NCBI GenBank assembly: GCA_016650445.1
Contig: JAENVS010000026.1
Location: 1 to 64,000 of the forward strand
Direction: 5' to 3'
Length of the DNA stretch: 64,000 nt
Source: Frankiaceae bacterium
Lineage (GTDB): Bacteria > Actinomycetota > Actinomycetes > Mycobacteriales > SCTD01
Under the pieces are notes generated by a model. It was not told where the DNA came from. It was given only the letters and a program-made list of their open reading frames with translations, and ran no database searches. Shown in pieces: positions 52,627-59,093 of the stretch (positions are counted from its first letter, which is position 1; every line of letters begins with the position of its first letter). Position numbers and translations under genes: made by a program.

Positions 52627-53715
52627 GTGGTGCGGGCTGCAGTCGTCGAGGCGTACGGGCAGGACAAGGCGGAGATCCGCGACGACGTCGAGGCGATCGC
52701 GCCTCCAGCCGGGCAGGTCAAGGTGCGGATGCGCTCCACCGGCGTCTGCCACTCGGACATGTCCGCGATGGCGGGCATCCTCCCCGCCGCGTTGCCTGCG
52801 GTGCTCGGGCACGAGGGCGCGGGTGACGTGATCGAGGTCGGCGACGGTGTCACGCGGGTCAAGGTCGGTGACCGGGTCATTGTCGCGTGGGTCCCGCCGT
52901 GCGGTGGCTGCAAGTCGTGTCTGCGCGGCGAGCCCAACCTCTGCATGGAGCTCACGATGGCCGCCTTCGGCGCGCCGAACTTCCTGGTCGGCGGCAGCCC
53001 GTTCTTCGGCATGGCCGGCACCGGCACGTTCGCGGAGGAGATGACGATCCCGGAGCTCGGCTGCATCCCGCTCGCCGACGACGTGCCGTACGAGATCGGC
53101 GCGCTGATCGGCTGCGGCGTGATGACCGGCGTCGGCGCTGCCCTCAACACGGCGAAGGTGACGCCTGGCTCCTCGGTCGCGGTCATCGGCTGCGGCGGTG
53201 TCGGCATCTCGGCGATTCAGGGCGCCCGAATCTGCGGCGCATCGGAGATCGTGGCGATCGACCAGGTCGACGGCAAGCTCGAGTGGGCCCGCAAGTTCGG
53301 CGCGACGAAGACCGCCAACGGTGCCGACGCGGCGCAGGCCGTCATGACCGAGGTGACCGGCGGTGAGGGCTTCGACTACGTCTTCGAGGTCGTCGGCCGG
53401 TCCGAGACGATCCGCCAGGCGTGGGACCTCACCCGCCGTGGCGGTACGACGGTCGTCGTCGGCGCCGGCCGCATGGAGGACATGGTGTCCTTCAGCGCCT
53501 TCGAGCTGTTCTTCTCGGAGAAGAAGCTGCTCGGCTCCTACTACGGCTCAGGCGACGTACGCCGCGACTTCGACCGGCTGCTCGGCCTCTGGCGGGCGGG
53601 CCGGCTCGACCTCGACGGGATGATCACCCAGCGGCTGACCCTCGACGACCTCAACGACGCTTTCGCCGCCCTGAAGTCCGGCGAGGTCATCCGCCAGGTC
53701 ATCAACTTCGCCTAG
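52627..53715 (+). CDS. Zn-dependent alcohol dehydrogenase
   Basis: A 362-residue medium-chain alcohol dehydrogenase resembling the mycobacterial AdhB/NDMA-dependent group. Catalytic zinc ligands are C41 in GVCHSD and H62 in GHEGAGDV; structural zinc is held by C92, C95, C98 and C106 (CGGCKSCLRGEPNLC). The NAD-binding motif is VIGCGGVGISAIQGA. It should oxidise a long-chain or bulky alcohol to the aldehyde used by the divergent aldehyde dehydrogenase. GTG start at 52627. Its stop and that of the convergent thioesterase share the four bases CTAG. Confidence 0.92.
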   Translation: MVRAAVVEAYGQDKAEIRDDVEAIAPPAGQVKVRMRSTGVCHSDMSAMAGILPAALPAVLGHEGAGDVIEVGDGVTRVKVGDRVIVAWVPPCGGCKSCLRGEPNLCMELTMAAFGAPNFLVGGSPFFGMAGTGTFAEEMTIPELGCIPLADDVPYEIGALIGCGVMTGVGAALNTAKVTPGSSVAVIGCGGVGISAIQGARICGASEIVAIDQVDGKLEWARKFGATKTANGADAAQAVMTEVTGGEGFDYVFEVVGRSETIRQAWDLTRRGGTTVVVGAGRMEDMVSFSAFELFFSEKKLLGSYYGSGDVRRDFDRLLGLWRAGRLDLDGMITQRLTLDDLNDAFAALKSGEVIRQVINFA

Positions 53716-54371
53716 TCCTGGACCAGCATCTCGTGCAGGCCGCCCCTGGGGACGACGAAGATGCCGGTGGCCTCGGCGAGGAGCTCGCCGTCGCAGGTGC
53801 TTCGACCCCAGGCGGTGACCTTGCGCCCTGACACGGACTCGACGCCTGCCTCGTAGTCGATGCGCTGGTGCAGCGGGGTGCGCGCGACCATCCGCACGCT
53901 GAGCGTTCCCGTGAACCCCGCCTGGCCGGACGCCGCCTGCGCGACCCCGAGCAGGTCGTCGAAGGCCGCCATCACGTGGCCGCCGTGCACCGTGCCGGGC
54001 GGGCCCTCGTAGGCGTCGCCGTACGTCGTGTGAGCCCGAAGCTCGTCGCCGACGAACTCCACCTGCAGCGGCGTCGCCAGCGCGTTTCCGCGGCCGGAGA
54101 ACGGACTGCGCTCGAACAGGCTGAAGTCCTGCTCGCTGGCGAACAGCGACCGCACCCGTGGCAGCGCACCGACGTGCTTGCGCGCGGCTGCCAGCAGCTC
54201 GTCGGCCTGCGCCAGATCGTCCGCCGACGCCGCGCCCGAGTCCAGCCGGAGCACGTCGCCGATCAGCGCCCGCAGGTGCTCGGCCAGCGCGTGCTTCGCG
54301 AGCTGGTTCTGCGTGTGCTCCGCGTCCTGCGGGAACCACGACCGGATCGGGTCGCCGGATGCCGAGGTCAC
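53712..54371 (-). CDS. PaaI-family hotdog thioesterase
   Basis: A 219-residue hotdog-fold acyl-CoA thioesterase. The active-site helix region GTVHGGHVMAAFDDLLG (about residues 125-141) is the PaaI signature; LSVRMVARTPLHQRIDYEAGVES follows. The ~75 N-terminal residues (acidic, helical) are longer than in minimal PaaI proteins. It would release free acid from an acyl-CoA. The GTG start overlaps the crotonase stop (GTGA). It is the third gene of the minus-strand run ferredoxin-crotonase-thioesterase. Confidence 0.87.
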   Translation of the reverse strand: MTSASGDPIRSWFPQDAEHTQNQLAKHALAEHLRALIGDVLRLDSGAASADDLAQADELLAAARKHVGALPRVRSLFASEQDFSLFERSPFSGRGNALATPLQVEFVGDELRAHTTYGDAYEGPPGTVHGGHVMAAFDDLLGVAQAASGQAGFTGTLSVRMVARTPLHQRIDYEAGVESVSGRKVTAWGRSTCDGELLAEATGIFVVPRGGLHEMLVQD

Positions 54372-55165
54372 CGGCCGACGAAGTTCGGCGGCCGCTTCTC
54401 GGCGAAGGCGCGGGGTCCCTCGCGGGCGTCCTCGGTCGCGAAGACCGGCATCCCGATCTCCAGCTCGACCTTCAGCGCCTCGTCCTCCGGCAGGCCCTCG
54501 GTCTCCCGCAGCGATCGCAGCACCGCCCGCACCGCGATCGGGCCGTTGGCGCTGATCGCGTGGGCGATCTCACGCGCTCGGCTGTACGCCGTACCGTCCG
54601 GTACGACGGAGCCGATGAGCCCGTACTGCAGCGCCTCGGCGGCGCTGATCGTCTTGCCGGTGAGCAGCAGCTCGGCAGCGAGGGTGTAGGGCAGCTGACG
54701 ACGCAACCGCACGGTCGAGCCCCCGAGCGGAAACAGCCCACGTCGTACCTCGGCCACGCCGAACGTCGCCGACTCGCCCGCCACCCGGATGTCGGTCGCC
54801 TGCAGGATCTCGGTACCGCCGGCGATCGCGGGCCCCTCCACTGCGGCGATGAGCGGCTTGGTCAGCCGGTAGTGGCGCAGCAGCGCCCGCCAGGCCAGGT
54901 CGGCGTCGCGCGAGAAGCGCTGCGCGTACTCGTCGTCGGGGAGCGGGTTGCTCATCATCGCCTTGAGGTCGGCGCCGGCGCAGAAGACGGTGTCGGAACC
55001 GGTGAGGATGACGCAGCGGATCTCGTCGTCGGCGTCGGCCTGCTCCCACGCTTCGGCCATCCGACCGAGCATGTTGGGGGAGAAGGCGTTCTTACGCTCC
55101 GGCCGGTTCATCCGCAGGGTCAGGACGTGTCCGTCCTTCTCGACGAGCAGGTGCTCCTCGCTCAT
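54368..55165 (-). CDS. Enoyl-CoA hydratase/isomerase (crotonase) family
   Basis: A 265-residue crotonase-fold enzyme. Oxyanion-hole motifs FCAGADLKAMM (about 60-70) and AGGTEILQATDIRVAG (with the first catalytic-type Glu), then FGVAEVRRGLFPLGGSTVRL, are in place; PNFVGR closes the protein. It most likely hydrates a 2-enoyl-CoA in a beta-oxidation branch. It begins ten bases after the ferredoxin stop. The gene is fourth-named echA-type in related genomes, but which paralogue cannot be said. Confidence 0.9.
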   Translation of the reverse strand: MSEEHLLVEKDGHVLTLRMNRPERKNAFSPNMLGRMAEAWEQADADDEIRCVILTGSDTVFCAGADLKAMMSNPLPDDEYAQRFSRDADLAWRALLRHYRLTKPLIAAVEGPAIAGGTEILQATDIRVAGESATFGVAEVRRGLFPLGGSTVRLRRQLPYTLAAELLLTGKTISAAEALQYGLIGSVVPDGTAYSRAREIAHAISANGPIAVRAVLRSLRETEGLPEDEALKVELEIGMPVFATEDAREGPRAFAEKRPPNFVGR

Positions 55166-55175
55166 TGTGGCTTTC

Positions 55176-55403
55176 CTAGTCCTCGGGGAACACGATGTCG
55201 CCGGTGCGGCTGTCCTTCGCGGAGATGGCTTCGACGGGGCAGCCCTCCATCGCCTCCCACAGCGCCTCGGACTCCTCGACGGGATTGCTCTTGACGACCG
55301 ACTTGCGGTCGGCGGCCTGCCCGAACACGTCGGGCGCGCTGTTGCGGCAGTAGCCCGAGCTGATGCACGTCGGAGCGACCGCGACCTCCAATGACCTGCC
55401 CAC
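55176..55403 (-). CDS. 3Fe-4S-type ferredoxin
   Basis: A 75-residue single-cluster ferredoxin. Cysteines C13 and C19 in PTCISSGYC and C55 in GCPVEAI match the [3Fe-4S] ferredoxins that feed cytochrome P450s and other oxygenases in Actinobacteria; the variable central position of CxxXxxC is Ser. ALWEAMEGCPVEAISAKD is a typical end. The start is a GTG at 55403 with GGGAGG just upstream. A perfect KstR-like operator lies 17 bases before the start. M. tuberculosis fdxD, also under KstR, is a plausible functional match. No P450 gene is in the window. Confidence 0.85.
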   Translation of the reverse strand: MGRSLEVAVAPTCISSGYCRNSAPDVFGQAADRKSVVKSNPVEESEALWEAMEGCPVEAISAKDSRTGDIVFPED

Positions 55404-55419
55404 GACGCCTCCCGCGCTA

Positions 55420-55435
55420 CTAGAACCTGTTCTAG
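55420..55435. promoter_or_regulatory. KstR-like operator 3 (ferredoxin operon)
   Basis: CTAGAACCTGTTCTAG is a perfect 16-bp palindrome that includes TNNAACNNGTTNNA (55421-55434). It sits just upstream of the ferredoxin-crotonase-thioesterase operon. Confidence 0.75.
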
Positions 55436-55472
55436 TCACTGCGTTTCTAGTACACCGGACGCCGGTCCGCCA

Positions 55473-56900
55473 CTAGGGCGACGCGCCCGGGCTCGGGGTG
55501 ACCCCCACCGACGTCGGCCGGACGTGCCGCTCGACCGTCACGGACGACGAGCCGAGGCCGCCGACGGTCACCTCGTCCCACGCCTGCAGCTGGTGGCTCT
55601 CGCTGTCGAAGTAGAGGATCGAGCACTCCAGGGGCGTCGGCTCCTCGCCTTGGAGCCCGCGAAGGCCGGCGCCGCCGGTCGACCCCTGGACCAGGAACAG
55701 GCTGCCGCCGTCGACCCGCTGCTCGCGGTGGTGCCGGTGGCCGGCGAGCACCAGCGGTGCGACGCCGGCGAGGGCCCCCCCGGCGAGCGGGTCGTGCACG
55801 AGCGCGACGTTGACGGGGGCCGGCTCCGCGCGGATCACGTCGGCCAGCTGCCGGCCGGACTCGACCAAGCCGTCGGCGTCCGCGATCGTGACCGACTTGT
55901 CCGGTGTGAACCGAGGGTCGGCGATGCCGGCGATCCGGATCCCGGCCAGTGTGGTCACGGCGCCGTCGAGCACGGTGGCGTCGGGCAGCCGGCGTACCTG
56001 CTCGACGGTCGTGTCGGAGTCATGGTTGCCGCGGATCGCGACGTAGGGCACGGGGATGCGGCGGAGGTCGTCGACGAACGGGCCTTCCGCGGCACTGCCG
56101 TGATCGGTGAGGTCACCGGTGTCGATGACGCCGCGCACCTTGAACTGCGAGACGAGTGAGACGACGAGGTCGATCCCCGCTGGGTTGAGGTGCAGGTCGG
56201 AGATGTGCAGCAACGCGATGGTCGACCCGGTCGGGCGGTACGTCGGCAGCGATGACGTCACGTCGTACAGCTGCACCACGTTGCCGACGAGCTGGCCGAG
56301 CGCAAGCCGGTACGCCGAGAAGTTCGTGATGATCTGCTCGGCGCTGCCGATGGCGGTGGGGGCGCTCGCGAGCAGGCCGGTGTACTTCGGCTCGCGGATG
56401 CTTCCCGGCCGCCAGGTCGCGGCGGCGATCCCGGCGGTGACCGCGATCGACGCAACGCACATGCCGAGGCACAGGGCGGTACGCCGCAGCGATCGGAAGA
56501 CGATCAGCGACAGCAGTGCGCAGGCAACCAGCGCCGCGGCGGACGCCCGCAGCACGAGCCGAAGCAGGGCCGAGTGCAGGTCGTTGCCGACGCGGTCTCC
56601 GACGGTCGCGAACCCGCCTGGGTCCTCCGCGAGGCTCCGCGCGACGTCTGCTCGCAACTCGACGACCGAGGCGCGCACCGCCAGCGGCCCGTGGTGCGTG
56701 CCGAACTCCATCGTGCCCAGCGGCGGCACCCGCAGCTCGGAGCCGCCCGACAGTGACGGCTGCAGCCCGAGCCGGACGTCGACCGGCCCCACACGCGCGT
56801 CCTGATGCCCGGCGAGCAGGATCCCGAGGGCCGCACCGGCGAGCGCAACCACCAGGCAGCCGGCGGCCACGGCGGCACCACGGGCGCGGGCGGAGGTCAC
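55473..56900 (-). CDS. Membrane-anchored metallophosphoesterase
   Basis: A 475-residue protein with a first membrane helix at ~9-30, a ~85-residue outer domain, two more helices (116-135, 142-162) and a C-terminal calcineurin-like phosphoesterase domain. All metal motifs are present: HISDLHL (D235, H237), DTGDLTDHG, IRGNHDSD, ALVHDP and AGHRHHRE. By topology the catalytic domain should lie outside the cell if the N-terminus is inside. The substrate could be a phosphodiester, nucleotide or lipid head group. The start is a GTG at 56900, divergent from the phosphotransferase; the frame runs upstream past that gene but as a shadow. Confidence 0.82.
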   Translation of the reverse strand: MTSARARGAAVAAGCLVVALAGAALGILLAGHQDARVGPVDVRLGLQPSLSGGSELRVPPLGTMEFGTHHGPLAVRASVVELRADVARSLAEDPGGFATVGDRVGNDLHSALLRLVLRASAAALVACALLSLIVFRSLRRTALCLGMCVASIAVTAGIAAATWRPGSIREPKYTGLLASAPTAIGSAEQIITNFSAYRLALGQLVGNVVQLYDVTSSLPTYRPTGSTIALLHISDLHLNPAGIDLVVSLVSQFKVRGVIDTGDLTDHGSAAEGPFVDDLRRIPVPYVAIRGNHDSDTTVEQVRRLPDATVLDGAVTTLAGIRIAGIADPRFTPDKSVTIADADGLVESGRQLADVIRAEPAPVNVALVHDPLAGGALAGVAPLVLAGHRHHREQRVDGGSLFLVQGSTGGAGLRGLQGEEPTPLECSILYFDSESHQLQAWDEVTVGGLGSSSVTVERHVRPTSVGVTPSPGASP

Positions 56901-56921
56901 CGGTCCACGTTGCCACGCCAC

Positions 56922-56939
56922 CAGAACAGGTTCTAGGTT
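56922..56939 (+). promoter_or_regulatory. KstR-like operator 4 over a leaderless -10
   Basis: CAGAACAGGTTCTA (56922-56935; C in place of the first T) is close to TNNAACNNGTTNNA. It overlaps TAGGTT (56934-56939), which ends six bases before the GTG at 56946. Repressor binding would cover the -10 of a leaderless gene. Confidence 0.65.
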
Positions 56940-56945
56940 CCTCCG

Positions 56946-58010
56946 GTGGCGATCCCCCCGCAGCGCGATGTCGAGCAGACCAGGGTCGCCCTCGCCGGGT
57001 GGCTCGCCACGACCCTGTCGGCGGACGGCGACGTTGCCCTCGGCGAGCTGCGCGGACCCGGCGCCACCGGCTTCTCCAACGAGACGCTCATCGTCGACGC
57101 GTCGTGGACGGCGGGCGGCACCCCGCAGCAGGCGTCGTACGTCGTCCGCGTTGCGCCCACGGGCTACTCGCTGTTCCCGGACGCGGCGTTCGACACGCAG
57201 TACCGAGTGCTGCGCGCACTGCAGGCGACGTCGATCCCCGTGCCGAACGTGCGCTGGTACGAGACGGACGCGTCGGTGCTCGGTGCGCCCTTCTTCGTCA
57301 TGGACGAGGTGCAGGGCCGAGTGCCGCCGGACAACCCGCCGTACCACATGGCGGGGTGGCTCTTCGACGTCTCGCCGGCGCACCGCGCGACGCTGTGGTG
57401 GGGCGCGATCGACGCGATGGCCGACCTGCATCGACTCGACCCCGCCGAGTGCGGGCTCGACTTCCTGACCGGTGGACTCGGTGAGGGGCTGGCCTACTAC
57501 GAGTCGTTCCTCGAGATGGTCGAGAAGGACGAGCCGGTGCCGATGGCCCGGCGCGCCCTCGACTGGCTGCGCAGCAACCTGCCCGGCGAGGAGCAGGTCG
57601 TGCTGACGTGGGGCGATGCCCGCATCGGCAACGTGATGTACGACGACGACGGCGAGGTGCTCGCCGTTCTGGACTGGGAGATGGTCGGACTCGGTGCGCC
57701 CGCGCAGGACGTGGCATGGGCGCTGTTCCTCGACCGCCACCACAGCGAGGGCTGCGACGTGCCTCGCCTGGCGGGCTTCCCGACGACGGCCGAGACCGTG
57801 GCGCACTACGAGGCACGAAGCGGGATCGCCCTGCGGGACATGGAGTTCTACGAGGTCTACTCGGCGTTCCGGTTCTGCGTGATCATGGGTCGGCTGGCCG
57901 TCATCTTCAAGGACTGGGACCTGCTGCCCCCGGACGACGCGATGGCGCAGGACAACACCGTGACGCGGCTGACCGAGCGCGTGCTCGCCGAACGCAACGC
58001 AGCTCGATGA
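56946..58010 (+). CDS. APH-family phosphotransferase (ACAD10/11-like)
   Basis: A 354-residue protein with the aminoglycoside-phosphotransferase/choline-kinase fold. The catalytic-loop motif is LTWGDARIGNVMYDDDG (Asp and Asn kept, His of HGD replaced by Trp) and the metal motif LAVLDWEMVGLG; FDTQYRVLRALQ and PFFVMDEVQGRVPP are N-lobe features. Such proteins resemble the kinase part of ACAD10/11 and often lie in lipid or steroid degradation clusters, where they may phosphorylate hydroxyacyl-CoAs. No antibiotic resistance role is suggested. The GTG appears leaderless and is overlapped by operator 4. Confidence 0.85.
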   Translation: MAIPPQRDVEQTRVALAGWLATTLSADGDVALGELRGPGATGFSNETLIVDASWTAGGTPQQASYVVRVAPTGYSLFPDAAFDTQYRVLRALQATSIPVPNVRWYETDASVLGAPFFVMDEVQGRVPPDNPPYHMAGWLFDVSPAHRATLWWGAIDAMADLHRLDPAECGLDFLTGGLGEGLAYYESFLEMVEKDEPVPMARRALDWLRSNLPGEEQVVLTWGDARIGNVMYDDDGEVLAVLDWEMVGLGAPAQDVAWALFLDRHHSEGCDVPRLAGFPTTAETVAHYEARSGIALRDMEFYEVYSAFRFCVIMGRLAVIFKDWDLLPPDDAMAQDNTVTRLTERVLAERNAAR

Positions 58011-58017
58011 GGGCCTG

Positions 58018-59091
58018 ATGCTGTCGCCGTTGGACGACCTGCCCATCCACCAGGTTGCGGAGACGATGGCGACCGTCGGCACCAGTGACCGCAACTTCTA
58101 CGACCGCTACTACTTCAGCCTGCACGGTTCGGACGACGAGTTCTTCCTCGCCGCCGGCCTCGGGCAGTACCCCAACCTCGACGTGTGCGACGGCTTTGTC
58201 GCGGTCGCGCACGGCACGATGCAGACGGTCGTGCGCGCGTCGCGACCGCTCGGCCTGGACCGGCTCGACGTCTCGGTCGGGCCCATGCGGGTCGAGGTGA
58301 TCGAGGGGCTTCGCACAGTCCGCCTCGTCTGCGAGGAGGTCGACGGCTTCGGGCTCGACGTGACCTGGGAGGGCACGATCCCGGCGTACGAGGAGCCGCG
58401 GATGCTCCTGGCCGCGCCGCACGGCCGGATCATCATCGACACGATGCGGTTCCTGCAGACCGGTCGCTGGACCGGCACGCTGTTGCTCGACGGCCGCTCG
58501 ATCGACGTGACCCCCGATCGCTTCTGGGGGAGCCGGGACCGCTCGTGGGGCGTCCGCCCGGTCGGCGAGCCTGAGCCGGCCGGTGCCCCGTCGCAGCTGA
58601 GCGGCTTCTTCTGGAACTACTTCGTCGCCCAGTTCGACGGCTTCTCGGTGATCTACATGGCGCAGGAGGACTCGAACGGCCGGCGTACGACGGAGGAAGG
58701 CGTGAAGCTGTACGCCGACGGTCGGGTCGAACTGCTCGGCCGGCCGGAGCATGCGCTGGAGTTCACGGAAGGGACGCGGCGAGTCACGCGAGCCGTGATC
58801 CGGTTCGCCCGTGGGCTCGAGCTGACCGGCGAGGTGCTGCGTCCGCTGCACCTGGCGCGCGGCACGGGCTACGGCTTCGACGCCGACTGGCGGCACGGCA
58901 TGTGGCACGGCCCGGAGACCGTCGTACAGAGAAGGGACTTCGACACCGACGACCCGTCGATCGTGCCGATGCCGGGGGCCATCATCGACAACATCGCCCG
59001 CTTCACGACGAGCGACGGCGAAGTGGGCTACGGCCTGCTCGAGGTGATGACCATCGGCCCGCACCCGCAGTACTTCGAGGGTTGGGAGTAG
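58018..59091 (+). CDS. Unknown protein of lipid-degradation clusters
   Basis: A 357-residue soluble protein of unknown function. It is rich in beta-strand text with many Trp and Gly (RFWGSRDRSWGVRPVG, FFWNYFVAQFDGFSVIYMAQED, YGFDADWRHGMWHGPETVVQRRDF) and resembles the DUF7064/DUF7065-type proteins that accompany APH-like phosphotransferases, from memory. A lipocalin or CrtC-like barrel is possible. The ATG is eight bases after the phosphotransferase stop, so they share a transcript and presumably a pathway. GAGGG lies just upstream. Confidence 0.7.
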   Translation: MLSPLDDLPIHQVAETMATVGTSDRNFYDRYYFSLHGSDDEFFLAAGLGQYPNLDVCDGFVAVAHGTMQTVVRASRPLGLDRLDVSVGPMRVEVIEGLRTVRLVCEEVDGFGLDVTWEGTIPAYEEPRMLLAAPHGRIIIDTMRFLQTGRWTGTLLLDGRSIDVTPDRFWGSRDRSWGVRPVGEPEPAGAPSQLSGFFWNYFVAQFDGFSVIYMAQEDSNGRRTTEEGVKLYADGRVELLGRPEHALEFTEGTRRVTRAVIRFARGLELTGEVLRPLHLARGTGYGFDADWRHGMWHGPETVVQRRDFDTDDPSIVPMPGAIIDNIARFTTSDGEVGYGLLEVMTIGPHPQYFEGWE

Positions 59092-59093
59092 CC

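Noticed and set aside
55431-55455. Possible second operator (TTTCTAGTA) next to the perfect KstR-like site
   Set aside because: Only one half resembles the motif and no AAC-n2-GTT core is present.
56901-58094. Upstream extension of the metallophosphoesterase frame through the phosphotransferase gene
   Set aside because: The phosphotransferase has clear APH motifs on the plus strand; the extension lacks any domain and the membrane protein starts naturally at the GTG at 56900.
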